A stretch of 64,000 nt of DNA. Source: JAHRAW01 sp965249835 (lineage in GTDB: Bacteria; Pseudomonadota; Gammaproteobacteria; Arenicellales; Poriferihabitantaceae). Location: positions 1,612,001 to 1,676,000 of the forward strand of contig CBDFMY010000003.1 of NCBI GenBank assembly GCA_965249835.1, read 5' to 3'. Every line of letters begins with the position of its first letter. The stretch's first letter is position 1. The notes below the pieces were generated by a model. The model was not told the DNA's origin, ran no database searches, and worked only from the letters and a program-made list of their open reading frames with translations. The translations under genes were made by a program, and so were the position numbers. Below, in pieces: positions 8,621 through 17,129 of the stretch.

Positions 8621-9505
8621 ATGGCAACCATGGAATCCAGCACAAAAACCAACAACGATGCGCCGCCGAGTCCGGGGTCATTGCTCAGTAAAGGGCGCAT
8701 CGAAAACAACTGGTCGGTGTCTGCGGTCGCTCATGCGTTGTGTCTGTCAAGCGAACAATTGAAAGCACTGGAAGACGATAACTATGCGCACTTGCCCGGC
8801 GAAACATACACGCTTGGTTACTTGCGAAATTATGCGAAGTTGTTGGGCATAAACATCGAGGATGCGATCACCACGCATAAAAAACATCTGACCAATTCAA
8901 ACCAGACACCGAGGTCGCAACGTTTGCGGCTGGCATATGGCACCGAGTTGTCGAATCGTCACTTCGGCATTTTGTTCACGTTGCTGTCGATGGTTTTTTT
9001 GCTGGGCGTTTGGTATTGGCAGACGCCGTCGCCGGATTCCCTGCTGAATCAAAATGCCTGGCAGACCGTCGAGACCAGCAAGCAAAACGCCGCCGCCGAT
9101 GCATCTGCCGATCAAGACGCAGCGTCGTTGTCTACCGAGAGCGAATCGTCGATTGCTTTGCCGGAAGCAACTGTTTCCGAGGAAAAAAATCTCCTGCTGT
9201 CTTCCCAAACTTTAATTCAACCGCAAGCGGTTGAGCGCGCCGTGTCCGATAACCAAATCGTATTCGTCATGGGCAAGGAATCCTGGCTTGAAGTTCGTGA
9301 TGACGATGGCACGCGACTCATTCACCGCACCGTGGCTCGCGGACAAAACCTGACGCTGGAAGGCAAGCCACCGTTCACGGTGTTCATCGGCACCGCCGAT
9401 GGCGTCGCCGTGCAATACCGCGGCCAGCCGGTTTCGTTTGCCGCAAACAACGGCGGGTTATTCGCCCGCTTCACGGTCGGCGAGCAGCAATCTTTCACGC
9501 AGTAA
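8621..9505 (+). CDS. rodZ: RodZ-like cytoskeletal/helix-turn-helix membrane protein
   Basis: The 294-residue protein has the RodZ layout: a cytoplasmic helix-turn-helix domain (about residues 24-80, with 'LEDDNYAHLPGETYTLGYLR'), one membrane helix (about 114-133), a Ser/Ala/Glu-rich periplasmic linker and a C-terminal DUF4115 domain (about 210-294, 'ESWLEVRDDDGTRL'). RodZ links MreB to the envelope and supports rod shape. It sits where rodZ (yfgA) normally sits, between rlmN and hisS. No ispG lies between rodZ and hisS, unlike in Escherichia coli. The stop is 2 bp before the hisS start. Confidence 0.9.
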   Translation: MATMESSTKTNNDAPPSPGSLLSKGRIENNWSVSAVAHALCLSSEQLKALEDDNYAHLPGETYTLGYLRNYAKLLGINIEDAITTHKKHLTNSNQTPRSQRLRLAYGTELSNRHFGILFTLLSMVFLLGVWYWQTPSPDSLLNQNAWQTVETSKQNAAADASADQDAASLSTESESSIALPEATVSEEKNLLLSSQTLIQPQAVERAVSDNQIVFVMGKESWLEVRDDDGTRLIHRTVARGQNLTLEGKPPFTVFIGTADGVAVQYRGQPVSFAANNGGLFARFTVGEQQSFTQ

Positions 9506-9507
9506 TC

Positions 9508-10779
9508 ATGACAAAAAAACTGCAAGGGGTGCGCGGCATGAATGACCTGTTGCCGGAACAAATTGGTGTTTGGCAGCGAATTGAAGCGGTGCTTCGGGAA
9601 GTCGGTCAGGGATATGGTTATCAGGAAATTCGCACGCCCATCGTCGAGAAAACCGAATTGTTTACGCAATCCATCGGCGACCACACCGACATCGTTGAAA
9701 AGGAAATGTATACATTCACCGACAGCGGCGATGAAAATCTTGCGCTACGTCCGGAAGCAACCGCCAGCACCGTGCGCGCCTGCAATCAGCATGGCCTGTT
9801 GCATAATCAGCAACAACGTCTGTGGTATCTGGGTCCGATGTTTCGGCGCGAGCGTCCGCAAAAAGGTCGTTATCGTCAGTTTCATCAGTTCGGCATTGAA
9901 GCGTTCGGCTGGCACGGTCCGGACATTGACGCCGAAGTAATTCGTGTCGGCACGCGCATCTGGGAACGGTTACCGGTCAGCGGTATTCATCTGCAAATCA
10001 ACACCCTCGGCTCGCCGCAAATCAGCGCGACCTACCGCAAGGCGTTGCAAAAATATTTTCGGCAACACCACGAGCAACTCGACCCCGACAGTGTGTGCCG
10101 TCTGGAAAAAAATCCGTTGCGTATTTTGGACAGCAAGGTGGCATCCACCAAGGAAGTGGTGGCCGAGGCGCCGGATATTCTTTCATTTCTTGATAATGAA
10201 GCGCGCAAACACTTTGACGGATTGTGCGAATCCCTGACCCGCTCTGGTATAGAATTCGCAGTCAATTCGCGGCTGGTGCGCGGGCTGGATTATTACACTC
10301 GAACCGTGTTTGAATGGGTTAGCGATGACCTCGGCGCGCAAAATGCAGTGTGCGCCGGCGGGCGTTATGACCAACTGGTGGAAGCGCGTGGCGGGCGAGC
10401 GACCCCGGCGGTCGGCTTTGCGCTGGGCCTGGAGCGTCTGGTGGAATTGGTTCGAGCGCAAGCGCAGTTGGACGATGCCGATGCATCGACTAACACCGAT
10501 ATTTATGTTGTGTCGGCAAGCGATGATGCGCATGGGTTGGTGGAAGTTTCCGAAACCTTGCGGCGCGGCGGACTTAAAGTAACCACTCATTGCGGCGGCG
10601 GAAAACTGAAAAAACAAATGAAGCGAGCGGATCAAAGCGGTGCGTATCTTGCGGTAATCATCGGGTTGGATGAAGCCACCGATGACACGGTGCAAGTGAA
10701 ACGCTTGCGCGATGAAAGTGAGCAGCAGGAAGTTTCCGTGCAGTCGCTGGTTGAATGGTGTCGGAATAATCTTTTTTAG
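9508..10779 (+). CDS. hisS: Histidine-tRNA ligase
   Basis: The 423-residue class II synthetase charges tRNA-His. Motif 2 is visible at 'MFRRERPQKGRYRQFHQFG'. The histidine-specific signatures 'LVRGLDYYTRTVFEW' and 'GGRYDQL' are present, and motif 3 is 'AVGFALGLERL'. The C-terminal anticodon-binding domain follows. The start ATG at 9508 lies just after the rodZ stop, suggesting coupled translation. yfgM follows after 12 bp. Confidence 0.97.
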   Translation: MTKKLQGVRGMNDLLPEQIGVWQRIEAVLREVGQGYGYQEIRTPIVEKTELFTQSIGDHTDIVEKEMYTFTDSGDENLALRPEATASTVRACNQHGLLHNQQQRLWYLGPMFRRERPQKGRYRQFHQFGIEAFGWHGPDIDAEVIRVGTRIWERLPVSGIHLQINTLGSPQISATYRKALQKYFRQHHEQLDPDSVCRLEKNPLRILDSKVASTKEVVAEAPDILSFLDNEARKHFDGLCESLTRSGIEFAVNSRLVRGLDYYTRTVFEWVSDDLGAQNAVCAGGRYDQLVEARGGRATPAVGFALGLERLVELVRAQAQLDDADASTNTDIYVVSASDDAHGLVEVSETLRRGGLKVTTHCGGGKLKKQMKRADQSGAYLAVIIGLDEATDDTVQVKRLRDESEQQEVSVQSLVEWCRNNLF

Positions 10780-10791
10780 AGAGCAGAACAA

Positions 10792-11529
10792 GTGGCAGAC
10801 AAAGACATAATGCAAATTGCGCGAGACCCGGAACTGGAGCGCGCCAAAACATGGTGGCGGGAACATGGGCGACCCATTGTCGCCGGACTCTCCATCGGGT
10901 TGGTGGCGGTTGCCGGATTCAATCTCTGGCAAAACCATCAAGAGACTCAAGCGGAAAACGCCTCGGTGTTGTTCGAACGATTGCGAAGCGTAATTGAATC
11001 GGAAGAAGCCGAGAAAGCGGCAGTCGAAACGGAAACTGAAACGGATTCCGAAACGGAAACGAATACCGAAACGAATACGGAAACCGAAAGCGAAAACGCC
11101 GCCGCCATCCAAAGCATCAGTGAAGAATTAATGTCCGATTACGCTGCGACACCTTACGCCGTTCACGGGGCTTTAGCGCTGGCAAAATTTTCGGTAGACA
11201 ATGAGGATCTCGATCGCGCGGTTCAGGCATTGCAATGGATTTTGGACAATGGCGATGACGATGCCCTGCGACACATCGTGCGTTTGCGACTGGCAACGGT
11301 TTGGTTGGCGCAAGGCGAAGCGGAGTCGGTGGTCGCTTTGCTGAAATCTGCCGAGCCGGCCGAATTTGCCGCCCGCTACCATGAACTGAGCGGCGATGCG
11401 CTTTTGCAAACCGGCGACGTTGATGGCGCACGCAGTGCTTATCAACGCGGCATCAATGCGCTGGAACAAAGTGAGGTCACTAGCGGACGTTCCTTGCTCC
11501 AACTTAAACTGAACAATCTTGGTGAATGA
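10792..11529 (+). CDS. yfgM: YfgM-like TPR protein (SecYEG/periplasmic chaperone partner)
   Basis: The 245-residue protein starts at GTG. It has an N-terminal cytoplasmic segment, one membrane helix (about 28-47) and a periplasmic TPR-like region. YfgM binds the SecYEG translocon with PpiD and helps outer-membrane protein biogenesis. Its place between hisS and bamB is the normal one. It has an unusual Thr/Glu tract at residues 80-101 (ETETETDSETETNTE...), which widens the linker between the membrane and the TPRs. The end overlaps the bamB start by several bases. Confidence 0.88.
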   Translation: MADKDIMQIARDPELERAKTWWREHGRPIVAGLSIGLVAVAGFNLWQNHQETQAENASVLFERLRSVIESEEAEKAAVETETETDSETETNTETNTETESENAAAIQSISEELMSDYAATPYAVHGALALAKFSVDNEDLDRAVQALQWILDNGDDDALRHIVRLRLATVWLAQGEAESVVALLKSAEPAEFAARYHELSGDALLQTGDVDGARSAYQRGINALEQSEVTSGRSLLQLKLNNLGE

Positions 11530-12739
11530 CTTGAATAATCTGACAAACAAAAAGAAACGATTGTCGGTCGTTTGGTTGGGTATCGTGTTGGGCATTTCGG
11601 TGCTGGCGAGCGGTTGTAAATCCGACGACAACAAAGCCATTGAGTGGGGAACCTATCAGGAGCCGGTAACGCCGCAGACGTTGCCCGAAGCGGTCGGCGC
11701 ATCGGAACTCAAAGTATTGTGGCGAAAAAATCTCGGCGCCGGCGCAGAGCAGGGCTATGCCATATTGAAACCGGCTTACGCTGCCGGCGGCGATGGCCTG
11801 TATGCCGCCAGCCGCAACGGCAAAGTATTCAAACTCAATCCGAAAACCGGCGCGACCCAGTGGCAACGCGATCTCAATGCGGAGATTTTTTCCGGAGTCG
11901 GCGTGGGCGACTCACTGGTGGTGGTGGCGTTGGACAGCGGCACGCTGGTGGCGTTGCGCGGCGACACCGGCGATGTGTTGTGGGAGTCGCCGCTCGGTCG
12001 CCAGATTTCCGCCATCCCGGTGGTCGGGCAAGGGCGCGTGGTTGCCCGCACCGCGGGCGGGGTGGTGGTCGGTTTGCGCGCCGACACCGGCGAGTTGGCG
12101 TGGTCTTTTGAACGCGAGGTTCCGGGGCTTAGCATTCACGGCGATTCAACGCCGGTCATCAGCGGCGATGTGGTGCTGGCCGGGCTCGCCAACGGCCGAT
12201 TGATAGCGAACAATGTGGTCACCGGGCGTGAATACTGGGAAACCGAAGTGTCCTTTGCCAGCGGTCGCAACGAACTCGAACGCCTGACCGACTCGGACGC
12301 CGCGCCGCTGGTCTCGGCGACCATGGTTTATGCCGCCACCTATCAGGGAAATGTCGTGGCGTTGCGCCTGCAAAACGCCGAAGTGATATGGAAAGCAAAG
12401 GTCTCTTCGCGATTGCCGATGTCGCTGGGTGGCGAGCGATTGTTGGTCACCGGCGACCTCGGCGAAGTAGTCGCCATTGACGCCGAATCCGGTGAAACGT
12501 TGTGGACGCAGGACGGTTTTCGCGGCCACGGAATGAGCCGCCCGCTGGTGGTGAACGAGCGGGTTGTGGTGGGGGATGCCGCCGGCAACATCTATTCCCT
12601 GAATCTCAACGACGGCACATTGCTGGAAAAACGCAAAGTCGTCAGCAGCGCGGTGCTTGCCCTGGTGCCGGGACCCGACCAGTTCGCGGTGTTTTCGTCC
12701 CAGGGGAATATCAGCGCGGTGTCGTTATCTGCGCCGTAA
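11522..12739 (+). CDS. bamB: Outer membrane assembly lipoprotein BamB
   Basis: This is a beta-propeller lipoprotein of about 405 residues. The lipobox LASGC puts the lipidated Cys near residue 32. PQQ-like repeats follow, seen as 'GDGLYAASRNGKVFKLNPKTG', 'GTLVALRGDTGDVLWE' and 'GEVVAIDAESGETLWTQ'. BamB is part of the BAM complex that inserts beta-barrel proteins into the outer membrane. The start is GTG at 11522, overlapping the yfgM end by 8 bp; TTG at 11519 is an alternative. Either suggests translational coupling. Confidence 0.95.
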   Translation: MNDLNNLTNKKKRLSVVWLGIVLGISVLASGCKSDDNKAIEWGTYQEPVTPQTLPEAVGASELKVLWRKNLGAGAEQGYAILKPAYAAGGDGLYAASRNGKVFKLNPKTGATQWQRDLNAEIFSGVGVGDSLVVVALDSGTLVALRGDTGDVLWESPLGRQISAIPVVGQGRVVARTAGGVVVGLRADTGELAWSFEREVPGLSIHGDSTPVISGDVVLAGLANGRLIANNVVTGREYWETEVSFASGRNELERLTDSDAAPLVSATMVYAATYQGNVVALRLQNAEVIWKAKVSSRLPMSLGGERLLVTGDLGEVVAIDAESGETLWTQDGFRGHGMSRPLVVNERVVVGDAAGNIYSLNLNDGTLLEKRKVVSSAVLALVPGPDQFAVFSSQGNISAVSLSAP

Positions 12740-13104
12740 ACAAAGATGTCGCTTGCCTTTTCGTCGCCATGCTACTCGCAATGTCTGGCATAGTTGGACT
12801 CTTTTTCTCGGTTACTTTTGGCGTTTCAACTCGCTATTGTCCTCTCAATTCACTATTACTTATAATTCGTCATCCTCGCCGGCAGGCGGGGATCCAGACG
12901 CGGCGTTAGCCGCGCGGCGGCGGTTTTGCCGCCGGCAATGATAGTGGCTAACGCCGCTGAGTTTAGTGGCTGGATTATTCGGAGTAAGCCAAACAATGCG
13001 ACATTGAACCCAGAACTAACTCAAAGTGTTTGTTTAGATATACCATTCATCTGATTGTTAAAAAACACAAAAATAACAATAATTCTCCCCAAAACTCCAC
13101 CGAC
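12740..13104. repeat. bamB-der intergenic region with dispersed repeats
   Basis: No gene is seen here. It holds the recurring motif CTTGCCTTTTCGTCGCCATGC at 12752-12772, directly after the bamB stop. An inverted, degraded copy of the repeat family at 20261-20391 lies at about 12805-12860. Next comes a segment reading CATCCTCGCCGGCAGGCGGG at 12872-12891, also seen inverted near 22805-22827. A GC-rich run of short inverted repeats follows at 12898-12945, then a fragment of the family at 22610-22690 (ACCCAGAACTA near 13008). Confidence 0.7.
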
Positions 13105-14475
13105 ATGCTCCCCGTATTCGCCCTGGTTGGACGCCCCAACGTCGGCAAGTCCACCCTTTTCAATCGCCTGACCCGCTCGCGGGATGCCATCGTCGACGAC
13201 CAGCCCGGCGTAACCCGGGACCGTCTGTATGGCCACGGGCGTATCGGCAGCACGAAGTTTCTGGCGGTGGACACCGGCGGATTGTTGGCCGAGCAAGGAC
13301 CATTCAACGACCTCGTGCGCCAGCAGGTCGAACTCGCCATTGAAGAAGCCCAGGCGATCTTATTCATGGTGGACGCCGGCGACGGGTTGGTCGGCCAGGA
13401 CCGCGAAATCGCCGAGCAGTTGCGGCACAGCGGCACCAAAGTGTTGGTGCTGGTGAATAAAAGCGAGAGCATTGAGCCGGAACTGGCAACCGCGGAATTC
13501 CAGGCGTTGGGGTTGGGCGCGCCGTTCGCCATTTCCGCGAAACGCGGCGATGGTGTCGAAGAACTGCTTGAAGTCGTGCTGGCAGATTATGCGGCCAGCG
13601 AAGAGGTTGAGGGCGACACCGACACCGACAAGGAAGAAATCCCGGTCATCACCCTGTCGGGCCGGCCCAATGTCGGCAAATCCACCCTCGCCAACAAATT
13701 GGCAGGCGAAGCGCGAGTGCTGGTCAGCGAAGTGCCCGGCACCACGCGCGACAGCGTGCGGCTTCCGCTTTGCATAGACGGCAAAAATCTCGTGTTGATC
13801 GACACCGCCGGCGTGCGTCGCCGCTCGCGAGTAACGCGTGCCGATGAAGTTGTGGAAAAATTTTCCGTAATCAAAGCGTTGCAAGCGGTCGAGCAAGCCA
13901 ACGTGGTGATTTTGATGCTGGACGCGAGCGCGGAAATCGGTTTTCAGGATGCCACTATCGCCGGCATGATCCGCGACCTCGGGCGGTCAATGGTGGTGGT
14001 GGTCAATAAATGGGATCGGCTGGAGGATCGCCAGCGCAAAAAAATCAAAGATGAACTCGACCGCAAACTGCCGTTCCTGCCCAACCCGGAAATCGTATTC
14101 ATTTCGGCGCGGCACGGCTCCAACTTGACCGAAGTCATCCCCGCCGCATTGCGCGCGTATCACAGCGCGATGACCAGCATCGCAACCTCCAGCATAAATC
14201 GCACGCTGGAACGGGCGGTGGCGCAAAACCCGCCGCCCATGCAAAACCGTCGCACAGTGCGCCTGAAATTCGCCCATCAAGCGGGAAAAAATCCGCCGGT
14301 AATCGTGGTGCACGGCAATCAGGCGGAAAAACTACCGGCAACCTACCAGCGCTATCTCGCCAACTACTTCGCTCGTGCGTATAAGTTGGTTGGCACACCA
14401 GTCCGCATCATTTTCCGCGCCGGGGAAAATCCGTATAAGGATCGAAAGTCCGCACGAAAAAAGCGTAAAAGATAG
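13105..14475 (+). CDS. der: Ribosome-assembly GTPase Der (EngA)
   Basis: The 456-residue protein has two tandem GTPase domains. The first has G1 GRPNVGKSTLFN and switch region DTGGL. The second has GRPNVGKSTLAN, DTAGV and NKWD. A C-terminal KH-like domain follows (about 360-456). Der is needed for 50S subunit maturation. The start is the ATG at 13105 (MLPVFALVGRPN); an upstream TTG frame from 13030 adds an Asn/Lys-rich leader without similarity. An acidic linker (DTDTDKEE) joins the two GTPase domains. Confidence 0.97.
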   Translation: MLPVFALVGRPNVGKSTLFNRLTRSRDAIVDDQPGVTRDRLYGHGRIGSTKFLAVDTGGLLAEQGPFNDLVRQQVELAIEEAQAILFMVDAGDGLVGQDREIAEQLRHSGTKVLVLVNKSESIEPELATAEFQALGLGAPFAISAKRGDGVEELLEVVLADYAASEEVEGDTDTDKEEIPVITLSGRPNVGKSTLANKLAGEARVLVSEVPGTTRDSVRLPLCIDGKNLVLIDTAGVRRRSRVTRADEVVEKFSVIKALQAVEQANVVILMLDASAEIGFQDATIAGMIRDLGRSMVVVVNKWDRLEDRQRKKIKDELDRKLPFLPNPEIVFISARHGSNLTEVIPAALRAYHSAMTSIATSSINRTLERAVAQNPPPMQNRRTVRLKFAHQAGKNPPVIVVHGNQAEKLPATYQRYLANYFARAYKLVGTPVRIIFRAGENPYKDRKSARKKRKR

Positions 14476-14551
14476 GTTGCGTTTGCCTTTTCGTCGCCAT
14501 GCTGAATCACGCTTCACGTGATGACATTAAGAGTCTGGCGTAGTCTCGTCC
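14476..14551. repeat. Copy of the TTTTCGTCGCCATGC motif after der
   Basis: Directly after the der stop, 14482-14502 reads GTTGCGTTTGCC-type sequence ending TTTTCGTCGCCATGC, the same 15-mer found after bamB and elsewhere in the window. It is followed by CTTCACGTGA, a short palindrome at 14512-14521. It lies between the convergent der and fic genes. No T-run follows, so it does not look like a standard intrinsic terminator. Confidence 0.55.
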
Positions 14552-15706
14552 TTATCGTCTGCTTCTGGGATATTTACCGAGCAGTATTGCTTTGTTTGCA
14601 GAAATCTTTTTGGTTTCAGGGTCGACAACCAACAACTTCTCGTCTATCAAACTTTTTATATCCCGTTCTATTGTTTGTGCACTTACTTTGTTATTTTCGC
14701 GAAGAATTTTAGCCAATTTAAATTCAATGTAATCCATATCGTATAACTTAACTGGCGACATACCCAACAACAATCGCCCTCGTCTTTCGGTAACCCGCTT
14801 GCTCCATTTCATTTTAGCTATGGTGTCATACACATGTCCACGCCATGCATCTCTAACCAACTCACGAGTGACTGTACTCCAAACTTCATTGATGCCATCG
14901 AAAAATCCGGTAATTGCATAGTCTATAAACGAAGTTAAATCTCTTTCATCCCGACACTTATTTAAATGATCATAGTATTCCGGGCGAGTGGTATTGTAAT
15001 GATTGGAGAGGATGTGCGCGCAAATATTGGGAACCCCCGCTCGTAACAACAGATAAAACTCAACCAGTCGACCAGTGCGGCCATTGCCATCATCGAAGGG
15101 ATGGATTAACTCAATATATATATGAGTCACGACTGCTTTCAGGAAGCCATTTTTGAAAGCCTGCTCATGAGATACAAACTTAAATTCTTTTTGCAACCAG
15201 TCACACAGTTGCTTCACCAATCCCTCAACTTGATCTGGTTTTCGCCCGGGCGGCGGGCATCGATAACCCCCTACTATGCGTTGCGATTGTGCGAATTGTC
15301 CTGGCTCGGCTTTAAATGGATCGGGTAAATTTTTACCTACCATGTGGTGATAATCTTGCAACAACTCAGGCGTGACAATTTCGGGAAGATTTTGTATTTG
15401 ACCCAAGACTTGATTCATCGCATCTATAATATTTCGGACTTCTTGCTCTTGATAGGCCTTGCTTTTTGGAAGTGGTTTGCCTTCCACGATTTTTTCGATT
15501 TCTTCCTCAGAGAGGGTATTGCCTTCAATGGCAGTAGATGCCAGGGCACCTTTGATCAAGGAAACCCGCCCGAGCCGTTTTTTGGTCTCGGGGCTGATTG
15601 GCACATTTGCAATGCAGTCGACCAGAGCCTGGCATTGGCCCAATTTATGGGCTGTTTCTTCAGATAATTCCCAATGACGCTTAAATTTCAGGTGCTCAAA
15701 TGACAT
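14552..15706 (-). CDS. Fic/DOC-family AMP-transferase-like protein
   Basis: The 384-residue protein has the full Fic core HPFDDGNGRTGR at residues 202-213, so the catalytic His and nucleotide-binding residues are present. The N-terminal inhibitory helix motif, (S/T)xxxE(G/N), is visible as STAIEGN at residues 57-63. This makes it a class II, self-inhibited Fic protein. A winged-helix-like C-terminus (about 330-384, 'SAQTIERDIKSLIDEKLL') resembles the Fic-HTH architecture common in bacteria. These enzymes transfer AMP, or other phosphate-containing groups, to hydroxyl side chains of proteins. The target is unknown. It starts the accessory island that ends with the MmeI-like gene. Confidence 0.93.
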   Translation of the reverse strand: MSFEHLKFKRHWELSEETAHKLGQCQALVDCIANVPISPETKKRLGRVSLIKGALASTAIEGNTLSEEEIEKIVEGKPLPKSKAYQEQEVRNIIDAMNQVLGQIQNLPEIVTPELLQDYHHMVGKNLPDPFKAEPGQFAQSQRIVGGYRCPPPGRKPDQVEGLVKQLCDWLQKEFKFVSHEQAFKNGFLKAVVTHIYIELIHPFDDGNGRTGRLVEFYLLLRAGVPNICAHILSNHYNTTRPEYYDHLNKCRDERDLTSFIDYAITGFFDGINEVWSTVTRELVRDAWRGHVYDTIAKMKWSKRVTERRGRLLLGMSPVKLYDMDYIEFKLAKILRENNKVSAQTIERDIKSLIDEKLLVVDPETKKISANKAILLGKYPRSRR

Positions 15707-16131
15707 TTCGACATCCTCACAGGTTTTTGTGGTTATTTAATATCGTGTATATTTACACCATTATAAATCAATTAAGTAATATATTTTAGTCAAAAACTTA
15801 ACAATATTTTTAATAATGTAAAAATTTAGTGTGTTATTCAAATAGTTATAATATTTATGGTTATTAATTTTCAATCAATTTAAATATCAATTATTCAGTT
15901 AAAACACATCATTTTTGTGATAAAAAAGTAATAATCAGGTGTTTTTGGTGGATTTTGTGGTCATTTTCCCTCTCATTCCGTGATTTCGGTCTCGTTTTGC
16001 CGGCAGGCGGCTGCGCCGTGGGCTGTCGCCGCTGACATTGGTGCTAGCATTGCTCATTGTGTTAGATTATTGTCATTGACGAAAAAACAGATTATAGTGC
16101 CCGTATCCAACTTGCCAACCCGAACTTAAAA
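15707..16131. other. AT-rich intergenic region upstream of fic and the repeat protein
   Basis: The stretch is AT-rich and free of recognisable genes, especially 15735-15925. It must hold the divergent promoters of the fic gene and of the tandem-repeat protein. A short GC-rich piece, TTTTGCCGGCAGGCGGCTGC near 15994-16013, resembles the CGCCGGCAGGCGG segment found in other intergenic repeats. No firm promoter call can be made. Confidence 0.5.
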
Positions 16132-16572
16132 ATGTCCCAATCAGGAATACTGGCTGCCGCGCCAGAAAAATACGACGAATATTCTGATATAGAAATACTG
16201 GCTGCCGCGCTGGAAAAATACGGCGAATATTCTGATATAGAAATACTGACTGCCGCGCTGGAAAAATACCGCGAACATTCTGATATAGAAATTCTGCGCA
16301 TCGCATGTTCGGAATATGAGTCCCAAGAATCTCACGAAGATGCTTTGCCAGATTCGCTTGGGAAACTTGAAAGCATAAGGCGGGGATTCAAATCTTTCAA
16401 CATTGCTCCGTCCAATTCGTATACCCCGTCCAATTCGTATAAACGATATATGGATGCAGTGAAAATCCAATCGGATGCTGAGGCAATAGCATCGGATTGG
16501 GCGGCAGTTGGCGAGGATTTGATCTACTCTCTTATGCAATATATTATTAAGGAAAAGCAACTCCATGAATAG
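16132..16572 (+). CDS. Tandem helical-repeat protein, unknown function
   Basis: The 146-residue protein starts at ATG 16132. Residues 6-53 are three tandem 16-residue repeats of the form ILAAALEKYGEYSDIE, with a partial fourth. They are encoded by 48-bp DNA repeats at 16147-16290 that are nearly identical, so the expansion is recent. The rest is Ser/Tyr-rich (SNSYTPSNSY) and then helical. It has no signal peptide or membrane helix. The end overlaps the start of the DUF2335 membrane protein gene by 8 bp, so the two are very likely translated together. No family is recognised. Confidence 0.65.
   Translation: MSQSGILAAAPEKYDEYSDIEILAAALEKYGEYSDIEILTAALEKYREHSDIEILRIACSEYESQESHEDALPDSLGKLESIRRGFKSFNIAPSNSYTPSNSYKRYMDAVKIQSDAEAIASDWAAVGEDLIYSLMQYIIKEKQLHE
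16147..16290 (+). repeat. Three 48-bp tandem repeats inside the repeat protein gene
   Basis: The units lie at 16147-16194, 16195-16242 and 16243-16290. They differ at only a few bases. The next unit, from 16291, is degraded after ATTCTG. The length of 48 bp keeps the reading frame, so copy number can change without breaking the gene. Confidence 0.9.
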
Positions 16573-17101
16573 AAAAAAGAAAACACCAGTTTCGCAAAAT
16601 AAAAACAAAGTGAAAGGGCAGGTAGAAATACAAAAAACCTTACAGAAAATCCCTCACGATGAATTAATTTCTTCCCTCGCTACGCTCATTCAAAATCGAT
16701 CCAGCGGAGGCGCTCAGCGAGTAGTCCAAACGATAAAATCGCGACTAATATCGCAACAAACATTTTCAGGTCCAATCCCGGACCCAAAAACACTGTCTGA
16801 ATATGCGGCCGCTGGCCCCGACATCCCCGTCCGCATCGTAATAATGGCCGAGGTGCAACAAAACCATCGGCAGGAATTAGAAAAGAGTTGGCAAGAACTG
16901 GAAAAGAGTAGGCAGGAGGCGGCAATAAAAACAGAGAAAAGAGGGCAGAACTACGCTTTGTTGATTTCATTGGTAGTCATTATCGGATCGGCATATTTGA
17001 TTAGTATTGAAAAAGAAATATACGGCAGCATTCTCGGTGGTAGCACACTGATTGGTCTCGCGTATCTTTTTATTACTGGCAAGAAGAAAAACAAGGAATA
17101 G
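16565..17101 (+). CDS. DUF2335-family two-helix membrane protein
   Basis: The 178-residue protein matches the DUF2335 family. The typical motif 'FSGPIPDPKTLSEYAAAGPD' is followed by 'IPVRIVIMAEVQQNHRQELE' (about residues 69-107), then a coiled-coil-like QELEKSRQE segment and two membrane helices (about 130-147 and 152-169) separated by a short loop. The N-terminus is Lys-rich. Such proteins are often found among phage-defence or other accessory genes, where two-helix proteins may act on membranes. That role is inferred. It overlaps the tandem-repeat gene by 8 bp. Confidence 0.8.
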   Translation: MNRKKKTPVSQNKNKVKGQVEIQKTLQKIPHDELISSLATLIQNRSSGGAQRVVQTIKSRLISQQTFSGPIPDPKTLSEYAAAGPDIPVRIVIMAEVQQNHRQELEKSWQELEKSRQEAAIKTEKRGQNYALLISLVVIIGSAYLISIEKEIYGSILGGSTLIGLAYLFITGKKKNKE

Positions 17102-17129
17102 CGAGAGCGTTACGCTCGCTCTCCCATCG

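Noticed and set aside
10183..11112. Minus-strand open frame opposite hisS and yfgM.
   Set aside because: Its sequence is low-complexity Phe/Arg/Gly from the complement of the Thr/Glu tract. It overlaps two conserved genes.
14476..14521. CTTCACGTGA palindrome and motif after der as an intrinsic terminator.
   Set aside because: The stem is short and no U-tract follows. The conserved part is the 15-mer shared with other intergenic sites, not a hairpin.
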